A stretch of DNA of 64,000 nt, taken from the NCBI GenBank assembly GCA_040396955.1, contig JBBAWX010000017.1, forward strand, positions 1 to 64,000, read 5' to 3'. The notes under the pieces were generated by a model. The model saw only the letters and a program-made list of their open reading frames with translations. It ran no database searches and had not been told where the DNA came from. Source of the stretch: UBA965 sp040396955 (lineage in GTDB: Bacteria > Chloroflexota > Chloroflexia > Chloroflexales > Roseiflexaceae). The position numbers were made by a program, and so were the translations under genes. Below are positions 42,800-51,796 of this stretch, piece by piece (position 1 is the stretch's first letter; the number at the start of each line of letters is the position of its first letter).

Positions 42800-44002
42800 A
42801 TGGTAAAGACGATTGTCGTCGGTGGGAACTTCGCTGGGATGACGACGGCGTTGGAGTTGAAGCGTCGCGGCAAAGCGGAGCACGAAGTGATTGTGGTGAG
42901 CAACAAGCCCAATTTCACCTTTATCCCGTCACTCATCTGGGTACCACTGGGGTGGCGTGAAGTCAAGGACATCGAGGTTCCCATTGAGCCAGTGTTGAAG
43001 AATGCGGGTGTGAAGTTTGTACTGGCCGAGGCATTGGATGCTGATCCCGATGCCAAGGTGTTGCACACCACGGTCGGGGACATGGCATTTGATCATCTGG
43101 TGATTGCGACGGGACCCAAGGTGTACTACGACGTGGCGCCGGGTGTGAAGGACTTCACGCACTACATTGGTTCACCGGCGGGTGCCATGGAGACCCGAGC
43201 AGCGTTGCAGGAATTAAAAAAGAACCCCGGCCCGGTGATTATTGGTGCCACGCAGTACGCCGGTTGTATGGGTGCCGCATATGAGTTTTTGTTCAACCTC
43301 GAGACCTGGTTGCGTGAAGAGGGCATCCGTGACAAGGTGGATTTGTACTGGATTACACCGGAGCCGTTTTTGGGGCATTTCGGCATCGAGGGGATTCCGC
43401 TCGGCAAAGAGATGCTTGAGGCATTTTGTAAGATGTACCACATCAAGTACATCACAGAGGTGGGGGTCGACAAGGTGGAGCAGGGGGTCATGCATCTGAG
43501 CAACGGGCAGGAGTTGCCGTTCAAGTTTGCCATGTTGATGCCGCCTTTCTTGGGGGTCGATTTCGTCAAGAACTCAAGCAAGTTGACACCGACGGCCAAC
43601 GGGTATGTGGAGGTCAACGACGCCTACCAGCACACCAAGTACCCATACATCTGGGCAGCCGGCATCGCGGTCAACGTGATTGCGCCGTTCAAGCAGGGCA
43701 AGGTGCCGTTTGGGGTGCCGAAGACCGGATTCCCTGCTGACGAGGCGGGCAAGGTGGTAGCAGAGAACATCATCCGGGTGACCAAGGGTGAGGCGGAGCT
43801 AATCAACAAGCCGTTTGGTAAGATCCCTGGTATTTGTGTGATGGATGCGGGCAAAAAGGAAGTCATCATCTTGACCAACCATCTCTTCAAGCCGCGGCAA
43901 ATTGCCATCATGGTGCCCAACGTGATATACGATTTCGGCAAGCGTTTGTTTGAGAAGTACTTCTTGTGGAAGACCCGCCGCGGCTACGCCTTTTTGCCGT
44001 AA
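42800..44002 (+). CDS. sqr: Sulfide:quinone oxidoreductase-like flavoprotein
   Basis: Peripheral membrane flavoprotein of 400 residues that oxidises sulfide and reduces quinone. The FAD-binding start is VVGGNFAGMTTALELK. The two redox cysteines that mark SQR fall at Cys156 (YAGCMGAA) and Cys346 (GICVMD), close to the numbering of characterised SQRs. The third cysteine found near 125 in many SQRs is absent; Cys210 is the only other nearby candidate. The C-terminus carries amphipathic aromatic residues (FEKYFLWKTRRGYAFLP) suited to the membrane surface. AAGGAGG precedes the ATG at 42800, so the frame opening at 42620 is not used. Confidence 0.85.
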   Translation: MVKTIVVGGNFAGMTTALELKRRGKAEHEVIVVSNKPNFTFIPSLIWVPLGWREVKDIEVPIEPVLKNAGVKFVLAEALDADPDAKVLHTTVGDMAFDHLVIATGPKVYYDVAPGVKDFTHYIGSPAGAMETRAALQELKKNPGPVIIGATQYAGCMGAAYEFLFNLETWLREEGIRDKVDLYWITPEPFLGHFGIEGIPLGKEMLEAFCKMYHIKYITEVGVDKVEQGVMHLSNGQELPFKFAMLMPPFLGVDFVKNSSKLTPTANGYVEVNDAYQHTKYPYIWAAGIAVNVIAPFKQGKVPFGVPKTGFPADEAGKVVAENIIRVTKGEAELINKPFGKIPGICVMDAGKKEVIILTNHLFKPRQIAIMVPNVIYDFGKRLFEKYFLWKTRRGYAFLP

Positions 44003-44035
44003 CCAGTAGCAAGCGCTCGGAGGAGCGACAACATA

Positions 44036-44069
44036 CCGCCGGGTGTGTGCATCTGCACATGCCCGGCGG
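44036..44069. terminator. Hairpin between convergent sqr and membrane-protein genes
   Basis: CCGCCGGG (44036-44043) pairs with CCCGGCGG (44062-44069), and an inner GTGCA/TGCAC stem extends it. No long T-run on either side. Confidence 0.65.
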
Positions 44070-44093
44070 CTCGTCGTCAGTCAGTAGGAATGG

Positions 44094-44951
44094 CTAGATG
44101 ACGGCCCAGATAATCGAAACCATCAGCAGGGCGCCGATGATGGCGTATTCGTAGTAGGCGCGGTTGGAGGAGCGTTCGCTGAGGGCGTTTTGGAGCATCC
44201 CCACAATGACATAAAAAATGACGAGGAGCAGGGCGCCGCCGAGCAAGAAGGGGGCCGCCCAGTAGTTGAGCGCCCAGAGTGTTTGTGCGAGGATGAGCCC
44301 GACCACGAGTGAGAGAAACCACAAATTGGCACGCGTGAGTGTCCACTGGAGTTGGGCGTAGGCCAGGAGCGTGCCAATGGAGGCCACCATGGTCGCCGAA
44401 TAGAGGGTGCGCAGGCGGGCATAGTAGATGGCACTAAACAGGCCGAAGGCCATGAGCAGGGCCAGCCCCTGCAAGACGGTGAGGGCAATCTGGCGGATAT
44501 CGGGTTGGCGGTCCATGGAATAGTGCTGAGCCACGAGGGTGGCGAGTAGGAGCACACCGGTGGCGATGAGGGCCAGTACGAAGGCCAACATTTGCAGACT
44601 ACCGCTGAAGAGACGGAAAAAAGTGAAGGTGGTGACCACCGAAAGTGCGGGGAGAATCCAGAAGCCGGGGGCTAATTCGAGCACGGTGAAACCGAGATTG
44701 ACGACCCACAGCGGCCGGGCATGCACTTGGGGGTGATCGCGGGTGAACAAATCGGCACCAGAGCTGACCAAGACGACGATGGCCGCCAAGATGAGCCATG
44801 ACACGGTAATCACCGGCAAATCCCCGCCGAGTTGAGCGCGGATAATGTTGGGGTTGATATCGATCAAAAACACGACCGCCATGCTCAAGAGGACGAGGAG
44901 GACGAGGGAGACGATGCGGTCATAGCGTGGAATTGAGCCGTCTGTGTTCAT
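44094..44951 (-). CDS. Hypothetical polytopic membrane protein
   Basis: Membrane protein of 285 residues with about nine predicted helices spread evenly along its length. No motif links it to a known transporter or enzyme family. A short cytoplasmic start (MNTDGSIPRYDR) precedes the first helix, and the last helix ends at the C-terminus (YAIIGALLMVSIIWAVI). It is a single gene with its own -10 box at 44982. I cannot assign a function. Confidence 0.75.
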   Translation of the reverse strand: MNTDGSIPRYDRIVSLVLLVLLSMAVVFLIDINPNIIRAQLGGDLPVITVSWLILAAIVVLVSSGADLFTRDHPQVHARPLWVVNLGFTVLELAPGFWILPALSVVTTFTFFRLFSGSLQMLAFVLALIATGVLLLATLVAQHYSMDRQPDIRQIALTVLQGLALLMAFGLFSAIYYARLRTLYSATMVASIGTLLAYAQLQWTLTRANLWFLSLVVGLILAQTLWALNYWAAPFLLGGALLLVIFYVIVGMLQNALSERSSNRAYYEYAIIGALLMVSIIWAVI

Positions 44952-44981
44952 GCATGTATTCTCCAGGTAAGCAACAGGTGT

Positions 44982-44987
44982 ATTATA
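44982..44987 (-). promoter_or_regulatory. Probable -10 box of the membrane-protein gene
   Basis: Reading leftward, TATAAT in the context CGCTATAATA, 30 bases before the ATG. The same context recurs at 13174 and 58242. No clear -35. Confidence 0.45.
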
Positions 44988-45050
44988 GCGTATGCGCGGG
45001 CCATGCGGGCATGCTGTACATGGCGGTTGTGTTCGGTATCACCCGTCAAG

Positions 45051-45079
45051 TTGGTAAGTAGCGCATCCTGTGGTACAAT
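45051..45079 (+). promoter_or_regulatory. Promoter of the O-methyltransferase gene
   Basis: TTGGTA (45051-45056) and TACAAT (45074-45079) are separated by exactly 17 bases. The ATG follows 44 bases later with AAAGGAG in between. Confidence 0.6.
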
Positions 45080-45123
45080 CGCCGCGGTGTGCGTGTGATT
45101 GATGGTGCAAAGGAGTCGGGGAG

Positions 45124-45786
45124 ATGCGTGACGATATTACGAATACCGCCATTGAAGATTATTTGGCGAGTTTGATGCCGGAGCGGCCGGCTCCACTGAG
45201 TGACATGGAGCGACAAGGGCGCGAAAACGGCTGGCCGTTGGTTGGTGCCGTCGAAGGGCAGTTTTTGTACTTGCTGGCGCGCACGAGTGGGGTCCGTGAT
45301 GCCCTCGAAATCGGTACGGCGACCGGATACGCGGCCATCTGGTTGTTGCGCGCCCTCGTGCAGCACCCCGAAGGACGGTTGACTGCCATTGAAAAAGACC
45401 CACAACGCTACAATCGTGCCCGTGAATGGGTGGCCAAGGCCGGCTATAGCGATCGCTTCCATATCCACGAGGGTGATTGGTTCCGTGAATTGGCCAATCT
45501 GCGTGGGCCGTTTGATTTCATCTTTTTGGATATTTTGCGCCACCTCAACAACGAACGTGAGGCACTTCAGGCGCTCGAGTTGTGTGTGCCGTTGCTCCGC
45601 CGTGGTGGGATGCTGGTGGCCGACAACGTGCTGTGCAATGCGCTCGTGCTCGAGGATTCGCGCGAGGCAGCGCCCATTGTACGGGGCATTCAAGAATTCA
45701 ACCGTGCTATCATGCACCACATCGACCTCGAGTCGGTGATATTGCCCATCCGCGACGGTATCGCCATCTGCCGGCGGAAGTCGTAG
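45124..45786 (+). CDS. O-methyltransferase (CCoAOMT/TrmR-like family 3)
   Basis: SAM-dependent O-methyltransferase of 220 residues. The SAM loop is ALEIGTATGYAAIWL near residue 60, followed by LTAIEKDPQRYNRARE and DFIFLDILRHLNNE, then RRGGMLVADNVL. The DADK-type metal site of family 3 is here LDIL, so the usual Asp-Lys pair is changed. Relatives include catechol O-methyltransferases and the tRNA methyltransferase TrmR. The substrate is unknown. It has its own promoter and stands alone. Confidence 0.85.
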   Translation: MRDDITNTAIEDYLASLMPERPAPLSDMERQGRENGWPLVGAVEGQFLYLLARTSGVRDALEIGTATGYAAIWLLRALVQHPEGRLTAIEKDPQRYNRAREWVAKAGYSDRFHIHEGDWFRELANLRGPFDFIFLDILRHLNNEREALQALELCVPLLRRGGMLVADNVLCNALVLEDSREAAPIVRGIQEFNRAIMHHIDLESVILPIRDGIAICRRKS

Positions 45787-45797
45787 GTGGCGGGGGA

Positions 45798-46565
45798 TTA
45801 GTCGTGGTGCTGTTGTTGGCGTTCAATCTCCGCTAACACGGATTGATCGATGAGTGGCATACTAGCGGTCTGGCCGAGTGCTCCTTGGAGCTCGGCGAGG
45901 CCGCTCATCACGATGTGGAGCCCCCATGCCACGAGGAGCATGGTGCTAAGAAAACCAAAGGCGGTCATCCAGCTGTCCCCAGACAGCGAAGACATGATGT
46001 AGTAGGGGGCGCCAACAACGGCGTAGGTGATGAGTTGGATGATGAACCAGATGGGAATGATCTGCAGGGTGGTGGCGAGGTCGAGTCGCCAGTACTCGAA
46101 CATGATGCGTAACAGGAGCATGCCGGCAAAGGTGTGGAGACAGGCCATGAACACGTTGAACGGAAAGCCGATGGTGGCGACTTCGTTGTCGTACGACCAG
46201 ATGCCGAGCCGAGTGCCAATGCTTTCGAAAAAGATGAAGATGATGAGATAGATGAGGGCCACGCTCCACGCTCCCCAGTAGCCGATTTGACCGAAACGGC
46301 GCCGTAGGGTGGCAAAGGTGATGATGGTCGGCAGGACGACTGCCCAGCCCCCAAAAAGGGCGATGAGTGGAATACTGTTGCCAAAGAGATAGGTCAGCCC
46401 ACCGGCGTAGCGGATGCCATACATCCAGTACCAAAGGGGCGACAAGACGCCAGAGAGCATGGCAGTAAGAACGATGATGACGAAGAGGGGCGACTTGGTG
46501 GCGAGTCCAAGGTAGACACACGCCATGATGATGACTGCAGATGCTAGGATGAGGACGACTTCCAT
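45798..46565 (-). CDS. Hypothetical polytopic membrane protein
   Basis: Membrane protein of 255 residues with about seven predicted helices and a short cytoplasmic tail (LIDQSVLAEIERQQQHHD). Conserved-looking polar residues within helices (FFESIGTRLGIWSYD, FNVFMACLHTF) recall membrane enzymes such as carotenoid hydratase-type proteins, but the match is too weak to name. It converges on the O-methyltransferase gene with only 11 bases between stops. The 114 bases upstream (46566-46679) hold nothing I recognise. Confidence 0.7.
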   Translation of the reverse strand: MEVVLILASAVIIMACVYLGLATKSPLFVIIVLTAMLSGVLSPLWYWMYGIRYAGGLTYLFGNSIPLIALFGGWAVVLPTIITFATLRRRFGQIGYWGAWSVALIYLIIFIFFESIGTRLGIWSYDNEVATIGFPFNVFMACLHTFAGMLLLRIMFEYWRLDLATTLQIIPIWFIIQLITYAVVGAPYYIMSSLSGDSWMTAFGFLSTMLLVAWGLHIVMSGLAELQGALGQTASMPLIDQSVLAEIERQQQHHD

Positions 46566-46679
46566 GTGCTTCCCTTTGTGTGACGGCGCGTAATCATCGA
46601 GAACATGCCGCGAAATGAGCGTACGCGTCGAGGCGAACCGTAGTGTGAAGTGGAAGTGGAACCTGGCGCAACCGCGCCC

Positions 46680-47486
46680 TTACAAACCATCATACTCGCG
46701 AATTTCACCGTCCATGAGTGTGAAGAGCCGTTCGGAGAGACCATGGTCGTGTTGGCGCATATCCGTGGCGATTTGCAGGGCCACTGCGCTGACGCGGTCG
46801 GGATCACTATCGCTCAAAATGACCATGAAATCACGATTCGGGATGCCAATGACTGCGTTGCCCGGCAATGAACGGGTGACGTCTTCGAGCAGGCCCGGTA
46901 ACAGCAGGCGCGCGGCATCGAGGCCGTCGTCGTGATTGAAGATAATGATGGTTTCATCGTCACTGCCGGCCACATGATAGTGTAAGTTTTGTGAGCGTGC
47001 CTGCAGATTGGCAATTGCCTGGGTGTGGAGCGTATATTCGCTGACCTCCCAGCGATCGAGTTGGAGTTCGGTGATGTAGGAGAGTCGCCCGCGGTCGAGG
47101 ATGGCGTAGGTGATGATGAGATCGGCCAAAAAAAGGCGATAGACGATGGGGTCAGCACCACGTTCGAGCAGATCGTTGAGCAGGATGACGGGTTTCAGCT
47201 GGGGCACGATGAGGGACGCAAGTGCCTGGTAGCCGGGGTCGGGCACACTTCGCTCACCTTGGCTGACGCGGAGCAAGGTCTGGACCACGGCGTCGAGGGC
47301 ATCAGGGCGGCGGAGGTAGGCGGTTGCGAAGGGAGCAATTTCGACCACACTGACATCTTCGCCCCGGACAATGTGCAGATGGGTATCGTCGTGGCGCACA
47401 TCGGTGATGCGGGCATCGAGATCGGGCAACGTGGCGACGAGATGGGTGATAAACGTATCGGCGCTGGGTTGTGGTGAGGTGTTCAT
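46680..47486 (-). CDS. DUF1444 family protein (YtpP-like)
   Basis: Cytoplasmic protein of 268 residues of the DUF1444 family, found in Bacillus, cyanobacteria and Chloroflexi and without known function. Recognisable segments are the PQLKPVILLND core and GNAVIGIPNRDFMVILSDSD near the C-terminus. Its ATG overlaps the purL stop by four bases, so it is translationally coupled to purL. The pairing may only reflect operon packing. Confidence 0.8.
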   Translation of the reverse strand: MNTSPQPSADTFITHLVATLPDLDARITDVRHDDTHLHIVRGEDVSVVEIAPFATAYLRRPDALDAVVQTLLRVSQGERSVPDPGYQALASLIVPQLKPVILLNDLLERGADPIVYRLFLADLIITYAILDRGRLSYITELQLDRWEVSEYTLHTQAIANLQARSQNLHYHVAGSDDETIIIFNHDDGLDAARLLLPGLLEDVTRSLPGNAVIGIPNRDFMVILSDSDPDRVSAVALQIATDMRQHDHGLSERLFTLMDGEIREYDGL

Positions 47487-50353
47487 AGGGTACTCGTCAA
47501 GAATGCGGCGGTGATATCGGCGAGGGAAAGTTCGGCAACGAGTGTCTGGTGGTGGGTGAACGTCAGGGTGGGGGATGCGCTGACCACGCCAATCTGTGCG
47601 TGGGGCAGATCTGCCATGATGCGCGTAAACCCATCCACTTGATCGGGGGCGATTTCAACGACAAAGCGGGTCGGGCTTTCGCTGAACAACCGCACCACGG
47701 GGTCGGTGCAGCTGGCTGGCAGGGTGGCAAGGTCGACCTGTGCGCCGAGTTGGCCAGCCAGGCTCATTTCGGCGACGGCGACGGCAAGCCCGCCCTCGCT
47801 GAGATCGTGGCAACTAGCAACCACGCCGCTGCTGATGGCCTGGTGCACGGCGGCCAACACCGCAGGTGCTTGGGCGAGGTCAACACGGGGCAACTGCCAC
47901 TCGGCATCGGGGATAAGCCCGGCCACTTGGGTGGCGTGGGCGCCGGCCATGGCGGCGGTGGTCTGCCCCACCACAAAGATGAGATTACCGGCTTGTTTGA
48001 AATCACTGGTCTGGGCATGGCGGATGTCGTGGTGGTAGGCCATGGCCGAGATGAGCAAGGTGCCGGGGATGGCGATGCGTTCCCCGTCGGCGGTGCGGTA
48101 TTCGTTGTTGAGGGAATCCTTGCCCGAGATGAAGGGGGTGCCGTAGGCCAACGCGGCATCGTAGCACCCAGCGGTGGCACGGGTCAACCCGCCCATGCGG
48201 TCAGGTTGACGGGGATCGCCCCAGCAGAAGTTGTCGAGGATGACGCATGCCCGCGGATCTGCACCAACGGCCACCACGTTGCGGAGTGCTTCATCGATGG
48301 CGGCGAGTGCCATCCAGTAGGGGTCGAATTGACTGAGCTGTGGTGCCAATCCGCACCCGATGGCGACGCCTTGGAGGGCATCGGGACGCACGTGCAAGAC
48401 GGCTGCATCACCGGGGCCTTGGTTGGTAACACCGACCAAGGGTTTGATGACAGTGCGTCCTTGGATTTCGTGGTCGTACCCACGTATTACCGCTTCACGG
48501 CTATGAATGTTGGCATGAGCCAGCAACGCCAGCAATACTGCGGCTGGGGTGGGAGCTTGCCAGCGTGGTGCTGGCAGGGTGGGTGGATGCCAGGTGGCCG
48601 TCAAGGTGCGTTGGGGGCGGCCATCGTGAAGGAAGTGCATGTCGATGTCGACTACGGTGCGCCCGTGGTAGCTGACAAGCAGTCGGCCACTGCCATCAAA
48701 TGTCCCCACGGCGGTGGCCTCGACCTCTTCGGCGGCACAGAGGGCAAGCAGGGCATCAAGGTGTGCCGGTGGCACGGCCATCACGATGCGTTCTTGGGCT
48801 TCGGAGAGCCATATCTCCCACGGTTGCAGACCTGCATATTTGAGGGGCACCTGTGCTAGTTCGACCCGGGCACCGGTCGACTCCCCCATTTCACCGATGG
48901 CCGATGACAGGCCGCCCGCCCCACAATCGGTGATGGCGCTGTAGAGGCGTGCATCGCGGGCCCGCACCACCACGTCGATGAGCTTTTTTTCGGTAATCGG
49001 ATCCCCAATTTGTACGGCACTCCCAGCCTCTTGGGCGGTGGTGTGTGTCAGCTCAATAGATGAAAAAGTGGCTCCATGGATGCCATCACGACCGGTACGG
49101 CCCCCGAGGACCACAATGGCATCGCCGACCCCGACGTGGCGTGGGTGACTATGGCGCGGGGCGAGACCGACAGTGCCACAAAAGACGAGTGGATTGGCAA
49201 TGTAGCCGGGGTCGACATGGATGGCGCCGTTGACAATCGGCACGCCGATTTTGTTGCCGTAGTCTTGGACGCCGGCAATGACGCCGCGAATGACTTGGGC
49301 GGGCGGCAACACGGTGCCACTATAGCGCCGAACGTCGGCGTCGGATGGCCCAAAACAAAAGACATCGGTGGCGGCAATTGGTTGTGCCGAGACGCCGAGC
49401 ACGTCGCGCAAGACGCCTCCCATGCCCGTATTTGCACCACCAAACGGCTCTAGGGCTGAAGGGTGATTGTGTGTTTCTACCTTGAACGACAGCTCTAATT
49501 CTCCATCGAAATCAACGATGCCCGCATTATCCACAAACGCCGAAATCAGCGTCAAATGGGTGAGACGTGGGGCTACGGCGGTGGTGGCAGCCATCAAATA
49601 TGTGCGAATGAGGCTGTCGATGCGGGTATCGGGGCCGAGTTGTGCCAAAGCAGGATGGAGCGTTTGCTGGCGAGCGTCAAGATCTGCCGCATCACCCGAG
49701 TAGTGCACCGTGCCTTTAAACGTCTTGTGCGAGCAGTGTTCGCTCCAGGTCTGGGCAATCGTCTCAAGCTCGCCATCACTGGGATCACGGCCAACATCAC
49801 GGTAGTAGGCCTGAATGGTGCGCATTTCGTCGAGGTCGAGTGCCAACAGACCATCTCGGCTGAGTTGGACGAGCGCACGGTCGTCGAGGTCACGGATGGC
49901 CACGGTTGCGACATGGCTGGGTCGTTGGGCGGGCGCCTGCAAGAGCGTGAGATAAAACTGCTGGCGCGCATGTGCCTGATGCGGTGTGAAATGCTGGTGG
50001 ATTTGGATGAGGGGGTTGTAGCTGCCGGCGATATCGGGGTGGTCGGCAACGTGGCGGCGCAACGTGCGTACCTGCGCGATGCCGTTCATGCCGAGGTGAT
50101 GGGCACCGGTCAAGATGCTTTCGGCCTCGTTGTCGGTGACACCGGGGCGAAAGGCGATTTCGTGGACGGGGTGGGGCAGGGGGTCGATGCTGGTGGCGAG
50201 ATCGTACCAGTGAGCCTGCTGGGTCACAGGATCACACAGGAGCAACTCGGTCAGCCGGGCCACATCGCTGCCACTGAGTTGACCAGTGAGGAGGTAGAGT
50301 GCGGTATCACGCGTTGATGCGTGAGTGGTCACGCAAACCAGAAATGCCGGCAT
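47483..50353 (-). CDS. purL: Phosphoribosylformylglycinamidine synthase (PurS-PurL fusion, no GATase)
   Basis: Fourth-step purine enzyme that converts FGAR to FGAM. About 956 residues: an N-terminal PurS-like part (FRPGVTDNEAESILTGAHHLGM), then the PurL catalytic body. Motifs are TWSEHCSHKTFKG with the catalytic His, KVETHNHPSALEPFGGANTG, ITDCGAGGLSSAIGEMGE and PFISGKDSLNNEY. The glutaminase domain at the C-terminus of large PurL is absent, so a separate PurQ must supply ammonia. The start at 50353 (ATG with GGGGA upstream) is preferred over the frame opening at 50470. A -10-like TATACT lies at 50441. The gene is coupled to the DUF1444 gene. Confidence 0.93.
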   Translation of the reverse strand: MPAFLVCVTTHASTRDTALYLLTGQLSGSDVARLTELLLCDPVTQQAHWYDLATSIDPLPHPVHEIAFRPGVTDNEAESILTGAHHLGMNGIAQVRTLRRHVADHPDIAGSYNPLIQIHQHFTPHQAHARQQFYLTLLQAPAQRPSHVATVAIRDLDDRALVQLSRDGLLALDLDEMRTIQAYYRDVGRDPSDGELETIAQTWSEHCSHKTFKGTVHYSGDAADLDARQQTLHPALAQLGPDTRIDSLIRTYLMAATTAVAPRLTHLTLISAFVDNAGIVDFDGELELSFKVETHNHPSALEPFGGANTGMGGVLRDVLGVSAQPIAATDVFCFGPSDADVRRYSGTVLPPAQVIRGVIAGVQDYGNKIGVPIVNGAIHVDPGYIANPLVFCGTVGLAPRHSHPRHVGVGDAIVVLGGRTGRDGIHGATFSSIELTHTTAQEAGSAVQIGDPITEKKLIDVVVRARDARLYSAITDCGAGGLSSAIGEMGESTGARVELAQVPLKYAGLQPWEIWLSEAQERIVMAVPPAHLDALLALCAAEEVEATAVGTFDGSGRLLVSYHGRTVVDIDMHFLHDGRPQRTLTATWHPPTLPAPRWQAPTPAAVLLALLAHANIHSREAVIRGYDHEIQGRTVIKPLVGVTNQGPGDAAVLHVRPDALQGVAIGCGLAPQLSQFDPYWMALAAIDEALRNVVAVGADPRACVILDNFCWGDPRQPDRMGGLTRATAGCYDAALAYGTPFISGKDSLNNEYRTADGERIAIPGTLLISAMAYHHDIRHAQTSDFKQAGNLIFVVGQTTAAMAGAHATQVAGLIPDAEWQLPRVDLAQAPAVLAAVHQAISSGVVASCHDLSEGGLAVAVAEMSLAGQLGAQVDLATLPASCTDPVVRLFSESPTRFVVEIAPDQVDGFTRIMADLPHAQIGVVSASPTLTFTHHQTLVAELSLADITAAFLTSTL

Positions 50354-50440
50354 GAGGTCCCCGTCTACTACATACGCAAGCCCGATGGGAGGATGTGTGC
50401 CACCCAACGCACCCGTACGAAAGATGTTGTCGTTGTGGGT

Positions 50441-50446
50441 AGTATA
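50441..50446 (-). promoter_or_regulatory. Probable -10 box of purL
   Basis: Reading leftward, TATACT in the context CCGCTATACT, close to the CGCTATAATA context found at other minus-strand genes. It lies 88 bases before the ATG. Confidence 0.4.
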
Positions 50447-50500
50447 GCGGTTTGCGTGGGGGATGGTCAAGATAGCCGCGAGTATGGTATGATGGAGCGC

Positions 50501-51097
50501 ATGAACACATCAACCAAAAAACAACGCATTGAGATGCCTCAAATCTATGAAACTGCCCCACTAGACACCTACACACAACAAATTACCCAAGGGGTTGTTT
50601 TTGTGGGTGGGGCGTTGACGTTGCCTGGGCTTTTTTTGGGGCTGAGCGGGCTTTTGCAGTACGGCTACGGTATGTACGGAGTATTGATAAGTGCTGCAGT
50701 TGCAGCCACGGTTTTGATGTATGTCTGGTTGGCATGGGCTGGTATGCCGGTGCGCCTCGAAATCCACGCCGATGCGTTGCACATCAAGCGACGATGGTGG
50801 CGGCGTATCCGTATTCCACTCCACGAAATCAAAACGGTGACACGCTTGGTTGATTTTGATATTCGCCGAGAACGCTGGGGGTTCAACCGTGGGGTCTTCG
50901 GCTATCAAGGACCAGCGGCCTCGCAACGGTATGGGCAGTTGTTTTGCATGGCCACCGATCGTGAACGCGTGGTGGCCTTGGTGCGCCCTGGGCAACGCAT
51001 GGTGTTGGTAAGCCCGGCCCAACCTGCCGGTTTCATCTATGCGCTTCAGGATGTCATGCGCCCAAATGACACGGCTCCTGATGCCGGAAAGGAATAG
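50501..51097 (+). CDS. Membrane protein with PH-like (YdbS-type) domain
   Basis: Protein of about 198 residues. Two membrane helices near the N-terminus (residues about 22-65) are followed by a bacterial PH-like domain with the pattern VRLEIHADALHIKRRWWRRIRIPLHEI. Such proteins often sit at the cytoplasmic membrane face; the function is unknown. Three methionines are possible at 50489, 50492 and 50501. A TATGAT at 50486-50491 would favour the last and would make the message almost leaderless. The next gene starts within six bases of its stop. Confidence 0.75.
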   Translation: MNTSTKKQRIEMPQIYETAPLDTYTQQITQGVVFVGGALTLPGLFLGLSGLLQYGYGMYGVLISAAVAATVLMYVWLAWAGMPVRLEIHADALHIKRRWWRRIRIPLHEIKTVTRLVDFDIRRERWGFNRGVFGYQGPAASQRYGQLFCMATDRERVVALVRPGQRMVLVSPAQPAGFIYALQDVMRPNDTAPDAGKE

Positions 51098-51102
51098 TGT
51101 CC

Positions 51103-51648
51103 ATGCATTTTGCGGCCGCTGCAGCGCTCACTCTGCCCTGTACATTCGTCGAATGTGTGCCTGGGCAAACTCATCATGATGGGCGGCAGTACTTGCCGAC
51201 GGTGGTGCTTGAAATGCCCGCCGACCTCCCAACAGCGGTACTACCGTTGCGGCGATTGCCGGTGGTCGACCGCCATCATCGTGTGGACTTGACGCAGGTG
51301 GGTCGTGCCGGTAGTGCGGTCTTGGTGTTGTTGTTGTGCCAGTTTCGTCTGCAACGAGCACCATATCGTCGCGGGTTGCACCCCCAAGCAGGTGGCATTG
51401 CCGGGGCGCCACAGGTCTTTGGGTGCGTCAGTGAAGTGGCCACATGGGAGGTGCCGACCACACCGTTGCCGTATCAGTCGTTGTACTGCGAGTACGTGCT
51501 CGACATTGGCTGGGGGCGCGTCGGTGTGCGCACGCATGTGACTGCGCCGCAGCTCCACGAAAAAATCGGCTGCTCGCGGCTCCATCCTGGCGACTGGGTG
51601 GAGGTGTGGCGACCGCGCATCGACATCCTGCAATTCTGCGCGAAATGA
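51103..51648 (+). CDS. Hypothetical protein downstream of the PH-domain gene
   Basis: I do not recognise this 181-residue protein. It has no membrane helix or signal peptide. The N-terminal half contains short strands rich in Val and Leu, and the C-terminal half a segment with four aromatic residues and GWGRVGVRTHV, followed by LHPGDWVEVWRPRIDIL, which suggests an all-beta fold. AAAGGA nine bases before the ATG at 51103 makes that a better start than the GTG at 51097 that overlaps the preceding stop. The tight spacing implies co-transcription with the PH-domain gene. Confidence 0.65.
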   Translation: MHFAAAAALTLPCTFVECVPGQTHHDGRQYLPTVVLEMPADLPTAVLPLRRLPVVDRHHRVDLTQVGRAGSAVLVLLLCQFRLQRAPYRRGLHPQAGGIAGAPQVFGCVSEVATWEVPTTPLPYQSLYCEYVLDIGWGRVGVRTHVTAPQLHEKIGCSRLHPGDWVEVWRPRIDILQFCAK

Positions 51649-51697
51649 GTAGTTGATGTGGATGGGGCGAAATTTGCCCCAAAAGTTTGTGATTTTG

Positions 51698-51725
51698 TTG
51701 ACAATCGCTTTGATTGTGCTACTAT
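51698..51725 (+). promoter_or_regulatory. Promoter of the auracyanin gene
   Basis: A consensus -35 TTGACA (51698-51703) and TACTAT (51720-51725) with a 16-base spacer. The leader to the ATG is about 65 bases and ends in GAGGAG. This is the best -35 in the window, fitting a highly expressed electron carrier. Confidence 0.7.
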
Positions 51726-51796
51726 ACGTGTGGTGCTACGAGTGTTCGAATGATGCACCATACAGGACCAATATCGTAACGAGGAGTTAGTCCGAC

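Noticed and set aside
47549..48859. A 436-codon open frame opposite purL
   Set aside because: It is antisense to conserved PurL motifs and its composition is that of a shadow frame.
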